Source: Cheilinus undulatus
Taxonomy: Eukaryota; Chordata; Actinopteri; Labriformes; Labridae
NCBI RefSeq assembly: GCF_018320785.1
Contig: NC_054878.1
Location: forward strand, 47,265,561 to 47,329,560
Length of the DNA stretch: 64,000 nucleotides
Direction: 5' to 3'
In this document: positions 46,274-58,778 of the stretch, in pieces
Position numbering within the stretch: the stretch's first letter is position 1
Layout of the letters: the number at the start of each line of letters is the position of its first letter
Translations under genes and position numbers: made by a program
Notes under the pieces: generated by a model
Told to the model about the DNA's origin: nothing
The model's database searches: none
Seen by the model: the letters and a program-made list of their open reading frames with translations, nothing else

Positions 46274-47323
46274 CCGTAGAGTAGACCAGATAGACCACAT
46301 GGACCCTTACACCCCTGAATTAAGACCCGGACCCATCAGGCAGCCACACCATCCCTCTGTTGTCGCTCTCACCGTCCCAGACAGAATGATTATCCATCAC
46401 CCTCTGCCTTTTATTCTGAAAGGTTCTGCCCCTCTCAGACAGGCTCTGGGTCAGACCACGCCGCCCTCACAGTGCTGATCTGAGTCCAGACTGTCTCTGC
46501 TGCTCTGACACGGTGAAGACCCTGAGAGAATACATCCTTGTCACAGGAAAACTGGGAAAAATCAACCGTACGGATGCATTTTAGCTTTCAGCCTCTTTAA
46601 AAACGGCGTACTATCCCTTTAAATGTGCTGTCTTTCTTCTTCTCTTCCTCTTTCATCGTAGCAGGTGACACATTATAACTGTCTCAATGCTTCACCCCCC
46701 TCCTGTGACATCATCCCTCTGAGATGAGCCAACCTTTGACCCCTGTGAATACAGGGGACCCCCCAGCACACTCACAGGGGGGTCTTTCTCTCCTTTGTGG
46801 GGTCGTTGTAAAGATGTTTAATCCTGTCACATGATTCAGAAACAGAATCCAGAAAGATTCAGAGACAGATCGTTAGAACGTGAAGAACCGGAGAGACCGG
46901 AGAATCTAGAATGATCTCTGATGAAGGTGATGATGAAGAGGATATTCTACCGTTAAAATCATTCTTATTTACTCGTCACTGTTTTGTTTCTGAGTTTTGA
47001 ACTCTAGAAAACAGACGGTTAAACTCTGTCTCAGATATTTTTACTACTTCCTGACAAGCTAGATTAAAAAAACCTTATTTTTGTTTTTTAGCCGTAAGAC
47101 GTTAACCGTGGCACAAACTGGCAAAGAGGGAAAAAAGTTTGAAAAATGGGGTAAAAGTGGCAAAAATGGTGCAAACACAATAATGAAAAGGGGTTAAAAA
47201 GGTGGTAAAATAGTTTAAAAATGGCACAAAGGAAACAGAACGTGGAGGAAAAGTGGTGAAAAGGGATTAAAGAATAGCAAACACTGGGTTAGAGAGGCCA
47301 AAAGGGGCAAATCAGATCTAACC
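46274..47323. other. Mostly unique intergenic sequence
   Basis: An open frame at 46227-46478 overlaps the MITE and shows no family features. 47100-47310 carries more GTGGCAAAAATGG words. Confidence 0.4.
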
Positions 47324-47538
47324 CAGCGGTCTTCAAACAGAACATTTTTACTGAGGGTTGAAAACGTGAGGAAGTCTGGGTCAGGGTTTGGGGTCCTGAG
47401 GCAGGATCACCTGTGTCTGAGACCATAGAAGGCAGAAAAGTTGTTTTAGCAGCGAGAAGTCTTTCTCATGCGTGTGACCCCACCGGTGTGTCTGCAGGTC
47501 CCATTAAGGGTCCCTGATCCCCAGTTTGGACACCCCTG
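47324..47538. mobile_element. Short hAT-like MITE
   Basis: CAGCGGTCTTCAAAC at the left and GTTTGGACACCCCTG at the right form imperfect inverted ends. No clean target duplication. Confidence 0.5.
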
Positions 47539-47615
47539 CCCGATAATCAGTTTGCTGTGATGAAGAGCAGCAGGAAGAGACGGTCATTGAAAACCAGCAT
47601 CCAGAATATTTACCT

Positions 47616-48230
47616 GAGTGATCCTCGGCTCTTCAGTGAGGATTTCTGGCTCTTCCATGTCTTCATTTCTGACATGTTTGACTCTTTATCCTGCTTTTTG
47701 GAGATTTTGGCCCCTTTTTTTCCTTTTTGCCACTTTTCGCCCATTTAAGCTGCCTTTTGCAATTAAATTACATTATTTCCCATTTTTCCACTCTTTGATG
47801 TGTTTTGCCCATTTTCCCTCCATTTTTCTGATTTTTGCCCATTTTACCCTCTTTTTTGGATATTTGCCCATTTTTCAACCATTTTTTTCATTTTTTTTTC
47901 CATTTTTACATCTTTTTTTCTGTTTTTTGCCCATTTTCCCTCAATTTTTTCTAATTTATGCCCATTTTCCCTCCATTTTTCTAATATTTTCCTGTTTTTC
48001 CATCTTTTTCTGTTTTTTTGCCACTTTTGGACAATTTTTTCCACTTCTCAACCATTTTTGCCACAATCTGCACTCATTCGTCACTTTTCTCCCAGTGTTT
48101 GCCACTTTTTGACCACTTTTGCCTCCTTTAACTTATTTTAATTGCCACTTTTCACCACTTAGATTGTGGCTCTTGCAAATGTATCTTTCAACAATCTGTC
48201 TCTTTGGTTGTGCAGGGTTGGGTAACACTG
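47616..48230. mobile_element. hAT-type MITE, same family as 6480-7234
   Basis: The degenerate left end GAGTGATCCTCGGCTC and right end GGTTGGGTAACACTG are flanked by ATTTACCT (47608-47615) and ATTTACAT (48231-48238), a 7/8 octamer match. The interior is TTTTTGCCCATTTTCCCTCC-type repeat. Confidence 0.75.
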
Positions 48231-48815
48231 ATTTACATGATATAAATCTGCAAACATACCAACCCCGACTAACTTTTGTGTAATTTTAGCAGTGCTATGA
48301 ATTCTTAGATTTTTAAGAAACTAGATAAGTTTTTCCCCAGAAAAACCTGGTGAAAACCACCCTGCTCATTTAGGCAAACTTGGTGCACCTGAGGTGTCCC
48401 AGCTGAGAGCTGTTGTAATCAGCAGGGCTGGGAGGCTATAGGAGCAGGCTGCTGCTCAGTTTGAGTTGGGTTTCGAGTGTGTGAGGGTCAACACCATCAG
48501 TTGGCTCTCTCTATTTGTGTTTGAGTTTAAGGAAAAAGAGATTATTTTGTTTCAGGGCTTTTGGTTTGTGTGTGAGAGGGAAAATCAAAAATATGTTATT
48601 TCACTTACCCCTTATTGGATAATGACTCCCACCTATCTTTGTTCATGGGTCAGATTTTCAGTTCTCTATCAGTGTGATAGATTTAGTGGGTGGCAGTGTG
48701 GAAACATAATCCCCTGCCACCTTTGTTAGTTCCCCCATTAGCGACCTTTCTTATAAAACTTGTGTTTTCTTGGGGGGGAAACGAAACAGCAGTCATACAT
48801 TAAAAAACCCTAAAG

Positions 48816-49441
48816 CAGTGTTAATCAACCCTGCTCAACCAAAGAGACAAACTGCTAAAAATGCCTCTGCAAAAGCCACAATCAAAGTGGTGAAAAGTGG
48901 CAACAAAGGGTTAAAGTGGTATTAAAAATACATTAATAGTGGAAAAAATGGTGAAAAATCATTAAATAGGCAGAATGGGGCAACGCAGACAAAAAAAATG
49001 GCAAAAAACGGGTAAAAAAGTGGCAAAAATGGGTGAGAAGTTACCAAAAACTGAATTACAGGTGGGAAAAAAGATCCAAAAAACAACAAAACAGGGCAAA
49101 AAAAAAGAGTTTAAAAGTGAGTAAAACGGACAAAGAGGTAGGAAAAATGGAGAAATTGACAAGAGTCGCATTTAATGGTAATACAGCTTTTATGGGTGAA
49201 AAGTGGCAAAAAAAAATAGCAAAAAGCAAGATAAAAGAGGCAAAAAACTGGTAAAAAGTGGCAAATACAGGATAAAAGTGGCAAAAAGAAGCAGCAAAAG
49301 TAGACTTAAAGGAGTGAAAATGGATCAAAAGTGGCAAAATATGAAAAAAAATGAGAAGGTTTTCTGGGGGAATAATATTTCAAACTGAGAAATAAAGGAG
49401 CCAAAAATCATCACAAAAGAGCCACACGCTGAGTATCACTG
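48816..49441. mobile_element. hAT-type MITE with perfect 8-bp TSD, same family, opposite orientation
   Basis: Begins CAGTGTTAATCAACC and ends GCTGAGTATCACTG, flanked by CCCTAAAG on both sides (48808-48815, 49442-49449). The interior is AAAAGTGGCAAAAATGGG words. Confidence 0.85.
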
Positions 49442-49449
49442 CCCTAAAG

Positions 49450-50640
49450 AGTAGCTGTTGAATATATAGCCTATTGTTGTCTTTTTAAGCTTCTTCTCTG
49501 TGTGCATTAGTAAATGAAAGGTTGAATTTTCACAACGTAGCATGAAATCAGCATTCAACCAGGAACATGTAAGAGTTATTCTTCCTGAACAACGTCGAAG
49601 GATAAAGAAAGAAAAATCAAACTGGACTCTGGAGCTAAACTTTGTCTGATTTCTCTGATTTTGCAGCAGGACTCCTTTGTGTTCCTTCTGCAGGTGTTAA
49701 TACCTGATAAAGGTTTCTATCACTGAAATAAAAACACATCAGTGAAGAAGTCTCCAACATTCCTGATCAGAAATAAAACACCGACTCCCACTCAGACTTT
49801 TATTCACCGTCATAAATACTCAGCTCATTACAAACATCTCACCATCAACATCAGTTATAAATAGATTTATAAAACAGAAACAGGTTCTCTGGATAGAGGC
49901 CACACTTCTGCAAAAAACACCAGAAAACAACAACAGAAGTCAGAAAGTCCAGAACAGACAACAGGAGAACGCTTGGTTCAACCTGTTTTATACGGAAGCC
50001 CCAAGGGGACATAAATCAGAGCAGTTATTTTACTCTGTTTTTACTCTCTTTATCTCAGGATGGCACCCCTAGTTTCCCTCAGTCAGGAAACAGGAAACCA
50101 GCTCTGATGTCTCCAGATGAATAAGAAACCACAGACAGAGTAAACAAATGTCCTCTTAGGGCTTCTGTAGTTTTATGATCCCATAGTCTTTGAGTCTTTT
50201 TCATCTGAATATTTACAAAAATCTCTTTAGTTTTAAACGTTTGCGCGTCTGAATGAACAGAAAACGTCTTTAGATAAAAATGAAAAGTCAACACTTTTCT
50301 GAGCCGCCGGCCCAAAAACAGACGAAGAAGAAAAGCAAAATAAGAACAGCTGAGATCACTGACGGACTAAAAATGAAGTTTAACAAACTTGTGCTTCGAC
50401 TTTGAAATGTACGTTCTCTTCAAATGTAAAAGCGTCTGCTAAATGACATCGTTATGTTTTTGTGTTTCTTTATTGGCTGTGATTGAAGGTCAGGGAAGGA
50501 AATGTCAAACAGGAAGTGACTGAAGAAGGAAGAAATCGGAGGACTGTGGATTTCTCATATTTAAAACATTAGAACAAGATGAACAGCAGGAAAAGGTCAG
50601 ATTTAGTTATTTTACCTCAAACTGTGAGCCCAAATCTTCA
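49450..50640. other. Unique sequence; possible minus-strand poly(A) signal
   Basis: TTTATT at about 49799 on + is AATAAA on -, within non-repetitive sequence resembling a 3' UTR. It could end a long nkx2.2 transcript or an unrelated one. Evidence is weak. Confidence 0.25.
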
Positions 50641-50644
50641 GCAC

Positions 50645-50840
50645 ATCTGATCTGATCTGATCTGATCTGATCTGATCTAATCTGATCTAATCTGATTTGA
50701 TCTGATCTGATCTGATCTAATCTGATCTAATCTGATCTGATCTGATCTGATCTGATCTGATCTGATCTAATCTAATCTAATCTAATCTAATCTAATCTAA
50801 TCTAATCTGATCTGATCTAATCTAATCTAATCTAATCTGA
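50645..50840 (+). repeat. Pentanucleotide microsatellite (TCTGA/TCTAA)n
   Basis: About 39 copies of TCTGA with runs of the TCTAA variant. Confidence 0.95.
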
Positions 50841-51084
50841 ACTAGGTTATTTTGGTATGCTTACTATTACTTCCTTGTCACATGACCATACATGTCTTAA
50901 TTAATTAATTAAACTGAAAGATTAAAAAAAACACAGAATTTGACCTTTATTTTGAAATGCACTTGTTGGAATCAATGACTGTTTATTGTATTCTAAAAAG
51001 AGCAAAATAATGTCACCATACATCCTGTTTGTTTGTTTGTTTGTTCAGCTGATTTTTTTTGTTTGTTGTTTGGGCACTTAAGCA

Positions 51085-51960
51085 GTCAATCAGTTGGTTG
51101 GTCGGTCATTCGGTCGGTGGTTCGGTGGGTGGGTGGGTTGGTTGGTTGGTTGGTTGGTTGGTTGGTTGGTTGGTCGATAGGTTGGTCGGTTGATAGGTCG
51201 GTTGGTCGGTTGGTTGGTTGGTCGATAGGTTGGTTGGTTGGTTGGTCGGTTGGTCGGTTGGTTGGTCGGTTGGTTGGTTGGTCGATAGGTTGGTCGGTCG
51301 GTTGGTTGGTCGGTTGGTTGGTTGGTCGATAGGTCGGTTGGTCGGTTGGTTGGTTGGTCGATAGGTTGGTTGGTCGGTTGGTTGGTTGGTCGATAGGTCG
51401 GTTGGTCGGTTGGTTGGTTGGTCGATAGGTTGGTTGGTCGGTTGGTTGGTCGGTTGGTTGGTTGGTCGATAGGTTGGTTGGTTGGTTGGTCGGTCGGTCA
51501 GTCAGCGGGCTGGTTAGTTGATTGGTCTATTGGTTGGTTGGTTGGTTGGTTGGTTGGTCGATAGGTTGGTCGGTTGATAGGTCGGTTGGTCGGTTGGTTG
51601 GTTGGTCGATAGGTTGGTTGGTTGGTTGGTCGGTTGGTCGGTTGGTTGGTCGGTTGGTTGGTTGGTCGATAGGTTGGTCGGTCGGTTGGTTGGTCGGTTG
51701 GTTGGTTGGTCGATAGGTCGGTTGGTCGGTTGGTTGGTTGGTCGATAGGTTGGTTGGTCGGTTGGTTGGTTGGTCGATAGGTCGGTTGGTCGGTTGGTTG
51801 GTTGGTCGATAGGTTGGTTGGTCGGTTGGTTGGTCGGTTGGTTGGTTGGTCGATAGGTTGGTTGGTTGGTTGGTCGGTCGGTCAGTCAGCGGGCTGGTTA
51901 GTTGATTGGTCTATTGGTTGGTTGGTTGGTCGGTTGGTTGGTTGGTTGACTGGTTGGTTT
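51085..51960 (+). repeat. Tetranucleotide array (GGTT/GGTC)n with a 384-bp higher-order duplication
   Basis: GGTT, GGTC and GATA-containing variants in ordered blocks. The landmark CGGTCGGTCAGTCAGCGGGC occurs at 51491 and again at 51875, exactly 384 bp apart, and the blocks before each agree. Open frames of GWLVGWSI type are repeat shadows. Confidence 0.95.
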
Positions 51961-52353
51961 AATAGAGGAAAAAGGGGCAAAAGCAACAATGGTTTTGTAA
52001 CGCTGTTGTTTTTTTTGTTTGGCTGATTGGTTGGTTGGTTTAACTGACATTACTAACATCATTTTTTGTCTGTTTTTGTGAGCTGATTTGTTTTTGTTTG
52101 TTTGTTTGTTTTTTGTCTGTTTATTTATTTGTTTGTTTGTTTGTTTGTTGTCATTTTTAATTAAAAAGAATAAATGAAAGTTTTAGGACCGAACTGGCCT
52201 TATCTGTTTTTGTCGTGGTTTATCTCTAAAGTAAAAAAGCGAAGAATAAAAGCGTGTTTTCATTTCTTCTCCTGATCAGAAACCTTCTGACTGAGATGAG
52301 ATCCTGATTTCTGCTTGGTCCTTTGAGGACTCTGATCTTTTCAGGAAAATAAT

Positions 52354-52359
52354 TTTATT
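52354..52359 (-). terminator. Probable poly(A) signal of the nkx2.2 gene
   Basis: TTTATT on + gives AATAAA on -, about 185 bp past the nkx2.2 stop codon. It is the first canonical signal downstream. Confidence 0.5.
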
Positions 52360-52543
52360 TCCTATAACCTGCAGGCCTGATACAAACCAAATTCCCTTTA
52401 AAAATATGGACTATTTCAGAGTTTCTCTCATTATTGGGTTATTCATTCATTGGGGGTTTCTTTGATTGACTTTAAGGCCAAACACGCGCTCACTTGTTGG
52501 GGGGTTCTGCCTCTGTGTCCATCAGTCCGTCTAGTCTCGGCCC

Positions 52544-53073
52544 TCACCAGCTCCAGTGGTACATGTGCGCCAGCTGCTGCACCCCTGGGTGCTGCTGTGG
52601 CAGGCCTGGGTGCTCCGGGCCGTAGGTGGGGTGCAGCAGTGGGGAGTAGGTGCACAGAGGCAGGCTGAAGCCGGACCTGAGCGTCACCTCTAGCTCCTGC
52701 GCCGTGATCCGCTCACAGGCCTTCCCGTCCCGCAGCAGCAGCGGGATGTGCACGCGGCGGTGCGGCAGCAGCTGCAGCGCCTCCAGGCTGTGCTCCACGC
52801 GTGCGCGCTTCATCTTGTAGCGGTGGTTCTGGAACCAGATCTTCACCTGGTTCGGGGTCAGGCGGATGAGCCCGGCCAGGTGCTCTCTCTCCGGAGCGGA
52901 CAGGTAGCGCTGCTGCCGGAATCGACGCTCCAGCTCGAAGGTCTGCGCTTTGGAGAAGAGCACGCGCCGCTTCCTGCTGCGCAACTTCTGCGTAGCGCCA
53001 CGCGCTGCTTCACAATCGGCGTCTGGGGGCTCATCCGTGGAGAGGTCCGGGGATTTGGGGGTGAGACCGTGGA
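52544..53073 (-). CDS. nkx2.2: nkx2.2-type homeobox gene, exon 2 (homeodomain exon)
   Basis: NK2-class transcription factor; NKX2-2 patterns ventral neural tube and pancreas. Acceptor CCCTGCAG; the first two bases TC complete a Leu begun in exon 1, giving SLHGL exactly as in human NKX2-2. The next stretch [14 protein letters not shown] matches KSPEPSADESPDND-like sequence of the family. The homeodomain is residues 107-166 (52799-52978), with W48, F49, Q50, N51 and Tyr54. The NK2-specific domain is present ([15 protein letters not shown], residues 180-194). The protein ends YHWSW, against QQWTW in human. Odd: G36 and N43 as in the neighbouring nkx2.4 gene, and Phe for Tyr at homeodomain position 14. 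Total 250 aa against 273. Divergence suggests an nkx2.2b-type copy; nkx2.9 is less likely given the N-terminus. Confidence 0.92.
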
Positions 53074-53336
53074 CTGCAGGGACAGAAGAAGAGTGTTTTA
53101 GTGTTCACTGCTGACTTGGAGGTTTGAGATGTGGATCAGGAGCTCCAAACTGTTTCTGATGAGCCTTCAGTGAACGTCAGACTTCAGACCGGAGACCATG
53201 ATCCGGGTCCAGAGACTCACCATGGTCTAAAAGTGTCCTGTCATTTTAAAGGGTTAAATATTTAACATTTATTTCTTTAATAACAAATTAAAGGCTGTTT
53301 AGATTTTTTTAACCATATTGAGTGCCTGGACCAGGA

Positions 53337-53400
53337 TCATTCTTTGGTTCTCAACCTGCGGAATGGGACCCCCTGAGGGTCTCTAACCGTCCCATCAGTA
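53337..53400. mobile_element. hAT-like terminal fragment in the nkx2.2 intron
   Basis: TTGGTTCTCAACCTGCGG followed by GGGACCCCCTGAGGG, a typical left end. No right partner found. Confidence 0.4.
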
Positions 53401-54229
53401 AAAACACCACAGTCATAGTCTCAGTTAGATGTTCAGGGTTTTCATAAACATGAAAAACTGAACATTTCCTGATTTCACTTGAATTTTATTTCTCATTTGA
53501 AATCACCTCATTTTAAAAACATTATTACAGAATCATTTTATGTCATTCAGATTTTTTTTAAATCATGGTTATGTCTTAAAATGTTTATTATTTTTAATCT
53601 TCCAGGAGTGTTAAATATCAGAGTCTTAACCCAAACCGAGGAGGGTTGGGGGGGGCTGCAATTTTATACTCGATAATTCAAACATTAATCTAGATTAGAA
53701 ATGTCAGCTGATCTCTGCATCATTATGGCAAAAATATCCTGTACAAAATCAGTTTGTCCTCATCAATCATAATAAATGGTGATGATCAATATTTTCACTT
53801 CTGCTGCCTAAACAAGAGATTTAAAAGTGTCTGATGTTTACTTTTTTAGTTACATAACTCAGGTGGGGGAAGAATTCACTCGTAAAAAACTGCAACTGTT
53901 CCTTTAAAAAGGACGTAACAAGGATGGCAGAAAAACTCTATTTATGAAAAAGTAAAATTTCACACTGCAGCGTGTATGGGCTCTGAGAAATAAACAGAAA
54001 AATCTTTTTGTTTCAATTTGGCTTAAAGAATAAAATCTCAATGTCCCATTTATTTATCATCATTTGTTTATTCTGAAGGACACAGAAAGTTCCAGAAACT
54101 CCTGCACTTTAGAGAACAACTTTTTTAGACAGACATATTTTGGTTTGGAGCTTGTGTGTTTCTGGAACTTTCTGTGTCTTCAAGACTTTTTTTCATTGTC
54201 CATGCTTATGACTGTTAACAATATTTAAT

Positions 54230-55245
54230 TAATTTATTTATCATCTTTTTTCATTTTTTATCATAATTTTTTTCATTATCATCTTTTATTTCAGTTATTT
54301 ATCATCATTTATTTCATTTATTTATCATCTTTTATTTCATTTATTTATCATCTTTTATCTCATTAATTTATTATCATTTATTTCATTTTTTATCATCATT
54401 TATTTCATCATTTATTTATCATCTTTTATTTCATTTATTTATCATCATTTATTTCATTTACTTATCATCATTTATTTTATTTATTTATCATCATTTATTT
54501 CATTTATCAATCATCTTTTATTTCATTTATTTATCATCATTTATTTTATTTATCATCTTTTATTTCATGTGTTTATTATCATTTATTTCATTTATGTATC
54601 ATCTTTTATTTCATTTATTTATCATTATTTATTTCATTTATTTAATCATCATTTGTTCCATTTATTTATCATCATTTATTTCATTTATTTATCATCATTT
54701 ATTTCATTTATTCATCATCATTTATTTCATTTATTCATCATCATTTATTTCATTTATTTATCGTCATTTATTTCATTTATTTATCATCATTTATTTCATT
54801 TATTCATCATCATTTATTTCATTTATTTATCATCATTTATTTCATTTATTCATCATCATTTATTTCATTTATTCATCATCATTTATTTCATTTATCTATT
54901 GTCATTTATTTCATTTATTTGTCATCATTTATTTCATTTATTTATCATCATTTATTTCATTTATTCATCATCATTTATTTCATTTATTTATCGTCATTTA
55001 TTTCATTTATTTATCATCATTTATTTCATTTATTCATCATCATTTATTTCATTTATTTATCGTCATTTATTTCATTTATTTATCATCATTTATTTCATTT
55101 ATTTATCGTCATTTATTTCATTTATTTATCATCATTTATTTCATTTATTTATCGTCATTTATTTCATTTATTTATCATCATTTATTTCATTTATTTATCG
55201 TCATTTATTTCATTTATTTATCGTCATTTATTTTATTTCTCTATC
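54230..55245 (+). repeat. 23-bp minisatellite, about 44 copies, in the nkx2.2 intron
   Basis: The unit combines TTTATTTCATTTATTTATC with ATCA or GTCA. Because 23 is not a multiple of three, the same frame cycles through three readings, giving long open frames with 23-residue periodicity that are not genes. Copies from about 54700 are the most regular. Confidence 0.95.
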
Positions 55246-56022
55246 AGCTGACTCATTAGTGACAGACTTTTTCCCCTCATGGCTAACGCCTGTGCAGCTC
55301 TGTGCTCACTCCTACAACAGAGAAAACTACACAGAATCAAACATCAGCTTTTACATTAACAGGCAAAATTATTAATAAAGTAACATCAATTAAAATAGAA
55401 TTATATTTCAGTGCAACATGCTGTCATTAAGGTGCAATAAAGGTGACAAAATGTGCAAAATCTACCAGATTAAACAGACTATATGCTGGGTAGATGTGTT
55501 TAAAATTTAAAAGATGATCATCTATTTCTGACTGATTATTTCACTGATCAGTAACAGATTTTTACTAACTTGAAAGATTCAGGACATATTCAGGAAAAGC
55601 TTTGATTTTTAATAGTGCTCATTATTCTTTTTAGCATTAGTAATTCTTCTTCTTATTATTATTATTATTAACATTGGTTAAATAACATGAGACAAAGAGA
55701 TGCTCTAGTGGGAAATCTATCTTCTAAAACCTAAATAAATAAAATGGAGCTTTAATGCAAAAATAGTTCAACAAGCTGAAATAAAGCTATAAAGACAGAT
55801 TAGCAGAATATTAACAGCCTGTGACATTAATAACACATTTTCAAAACAGATTTTTATAAAGAGATTTCAGAGACAAAGGAAAATAAACTTTCAGGCTGAA
55901 TTTAGCGTTAGATGGGGCAGAACTCTGATATTAGAGTAGAAAAATGATGCAAGTAAATTAAATAACTTCATGAATTAAAGAGGAGACTTTAAAAAGACAA
56001 TTTCACATCAGAATAAATATAT
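55246..56022. other. nkx2.2 intron, unique A/T-rich sequence
   Basis: No exon, RNA or defined repeat seen. Confidence 0.4.
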
Positions 56023-56904
56023 CCTCCTGAGACCCGAGCTTTGGTTTGGAATTCTGTTTTAGTTTCTCCCACTTACTTGGGACCACTGGGACCTGACAAG
56101 TTTGAAAAGCTCAGTCTCGTTTTTTAACAGGAATTAATTTTGGCAATATCAACACAAATTCTCTGAAATTCCAAAGAAACTACCAAAATTTCTGTGCAAA
56201 TTTCCCAATCATATTTTTAAAATTTCCCATAAAAAGTATTCCTCAAATGGTTCAACTAAACTTTATTATGAAGCCTAAATTTTAATTAAAAATTCCATTT
56301 AATTTCCTGAAAATGTTCCAAAAAATACTGAAGCAAATTCCCCAAAACAAACATATTCCCAAGGTTCCATGAAAAACAATGGAAAATTCCTCTTAACATG
56401 CCAACAAATTCTTCAGTAAATTCTATTACATTCTAGCAATATCAAAGGATACCCTGCCTCCCAATTCCCAGTCAAGTTCCCAAAATTAAAAAACAAAATT
56501 CCCAAGTTTCTGTAAGCATACCTTCAAATTTAGAAGCAAATCGTTCCCCCCAAAAAAACAATTAATTCAATCAATTAATCAAATCGAACACATTTCCCAA
56601 ATTAACACAAAAACATAAAAAATACAAAAATTTTCATGCAAATACTCAAAAATTTCACTGTAAACTTTACACTGAAACTGAAATAGTATACAAAAAATCC
56701 ATGAAAATTTCCAAGAAATAATCCCAAAATTATTCATGGAAATCCCTGAACTTTTCATTAGAATTCCTCCAGTATTTCAAGTGAATTACTAAGACTTGAA
56801 TGGACGGTCCAGACAGTTTTCTCAAAAACTCTAGCAGTAGAAAGAGTTACTGTGGGAAAGCCAGAATGTGATGTCCTCATACGTGCACACAGGGTCTTAG
56901 GAGG
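56023..56904. mobile_element. piggyBac-like MITE copy with 4-bp ATAT duplication
   Basis: Begins CCTCCTGAGACCCGAG and ends GGGTCTTAGGAGG, flanked by ATAT on both sides (56019-56022, 56905-56908). Same family as 11549-12296, where the flank is TTAA. The interior is AAATTCC words. Confidence 0.65.
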
Positions 56905-56907
56905 ATA

Positions 56908-58778
56908 TTAACGCTTCTGCCCTCCTCGGGCATTTTTGGCCATTTTTCTCAACTTTTTTTTTTAATTTGTGATCATTTTTTCAGTCTTACAGCTTGTGGC
57001 GTGAATTTTTACAGGAACTTTTCTCTCTAGTTAAATTTTGGAAATCCAACATGTTTTAATCTTAAATGTCGTTCAGACTCTCTCAGTGAGTTTTCTACCC
57101 TCTGGACACCGTCGAGGCAAAAACGTACACGTAAAAAAAAACTGCTATTAAATCAGCATACGTCAATATTTTTTTCTACCTTTTTTCATAAATCTCTTTA
57201 AAAACTTTAGACCTGCTCAAAACTACCAAAGATTCAATAATTATCAATAATTCAACAATTAAGATTTTAACCCTTTAAATGCCAGTTTGATTATTTGAAA
57301 TATTTCATTCTTTACTAAAAACACAAAAAGTGAATTATTTTCCATAAAATAAATAGTAGAAAGATGGGGCTTTGGGGGTGATGAGAGTCTTGGATGGGTC
57401 AAAGATTAGCAACAAAACTGATTTTATTGAGTTAGAATTTTTTATGTTGTGTCAGCTTTAACATTCGGGCGCCCTCTGGACACCCTGGAGGCAAAAATGT
57501 ACACGTACAAAAAAAACCTGCCATTAAATCAGCATGCATCAGTATTTTTTCTACCTTTTTTTCATAAATCTTTTTAACAATTTCAGACCTGCTCAAAACT
57601 ACAATAAATTCTATAATTCTCAGAATTTTAACCTTTTTAATGCCAGTTTGGTTATTTGAAATATTTTATTTTTTACTGCAAAAAAATGTAAAAAATTGAT
57701 TATTTTCCACATAATAAATATTAGAAAGATGGGGCTCTGGGGGTGATGAGAGTCTTGGATGGGTCAAAGATTAGCAACAAAACTGATGTGATTGCATTAA
57801 TATTTTTACATAATGTCAGAAATACCCTCTGGACACCTTCGAGGCTAAAATGCCTCCATTGACTTCCATTAAAACCAGGTTTTTTAATCTCACTGTCGTT
57901 GCAGTATAAAATCATGCATTCTTTAAAGTCAGCATTCCAATGTGAAGAAGTCTAGTGCAATTTGAAATTTTTACCGTATTCCACCAGATTCAACCATTTA
58001 CTCATTGTAGGACCATGCACCAAATTCTTGTATTTTGCCCGTTATGTTGTGAAATATTATGAAAAAAATACAAGTGCAATGAAATCAATTTTGGCGCTAA
58101 TCTTTGACCCATCCAAGACTCTCATCAGCCCCAAAGCCCCTTCTTTGTACCATTTATTATATGGAAAATAATTCACTTTTTGTGATTTTTGTCATAAAAA
58201 ATAAAATATTTCAAATAATCAAACTGGCATTTAAAGGGTTAAAATCTTGAAAATTATTGATTTTTTGTAGTTTTGAGCAGGTCTGAAGTTGTTAAAAAGA
58301 TTTATGAAAAAAGGTAGAAAAAAATACTGATGTATGCTGATTTAATGGCAGTTTTTTTGTACGTGTACATTTCTGCCTTGAAGGTGTCCAGAGGGTGCCC
58401 TAATGTTAAAGCTGGCACTACAAAAAAACTACAAGTGCAATCAAATCAGTTTTGTTGCTAATCTTTGACCCATCCAAGACTCTCATCACCCCCAAAGCCC
58501 CATCTTTCTACTATTTATTTTATGGAAAATAATTCACTTTTTGTGATTTTTAGTAAAAAATAAAATTTCACATAATCAAACTGGCATTTAAAAGGTTCAA
58601 ATGTTGGAAATTATTGAATGTTTGGTAGTTTTCAGCAGGTCTGAAGTTGTTAAAAAGATTTATGAAAAAAGTAGAAAAAATATTGATGTATGCTGATTTA
58701 ATGGCAGTTTTTTTTTTGTACGTGTACCTCGAAGGTGTCCAGAGGGTAGTAAATTTGAAGAGGGCACAAGGGTTGAAT
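56908..58778. mobile_element. TIR element with two direct and two inverted copies of a ~370-bp module
   Basis: Ends TTAACGCTTCTGCCCTCCTC and GAAGAGGGCACAAGGGTTGAA are inverted. Inside, a module marked by CCCTCTGGACACC, GTACACGTA, CAGACCTGCTCAAAACTAC and GATGAGAGTCTTGGATGGGT occurs directly at ~57100-57465 and ~57470-57830, then inverted at ~58080-58400 and ~58440-58760. A short unique spacer (about 57850-58060) is the axis. There is no transposase. Confidence 0.75.

Noticed and set aside
46227..46478. 83-codon frame at 46227 as a small gene
   Set aside because: Its start lies inside the 46047-46273 MITE and no splice or promoter signals or family features support it.
47618..48141. Phe/Pro-rich frames that look like multi-pass membrane proteins
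   Set aside because: They lie wholly within the hAT-type MITE at 47616-48230 and translate its TTTTTGCCCATTTT repeat.
51033..52026. [14 protein letters not shown] frames resembling membrane proteins
   Set aside because: Direct translation of the GGTT/GGTC microsatellite.
52544..53073. Assignment of the second homeobox gene to nkx2.9/nkx2.8
   Set aside because: The N-terminus (TKTGFTVRDILDLP), SLHGL junction and KSP..D.S.DE.PD linker follow NKX2-2, and linkage to xrn2 and nkx2.4 fits NKX2-2. A tree is still needed to be certain.
54567..55375. 230-268-codon frames rich in FISFIYHHLFHLF
   Set aside because: Products of a 23-bp A/T repeat read through three frames; the periodicity is exactly 23 residues, with no gene signals.
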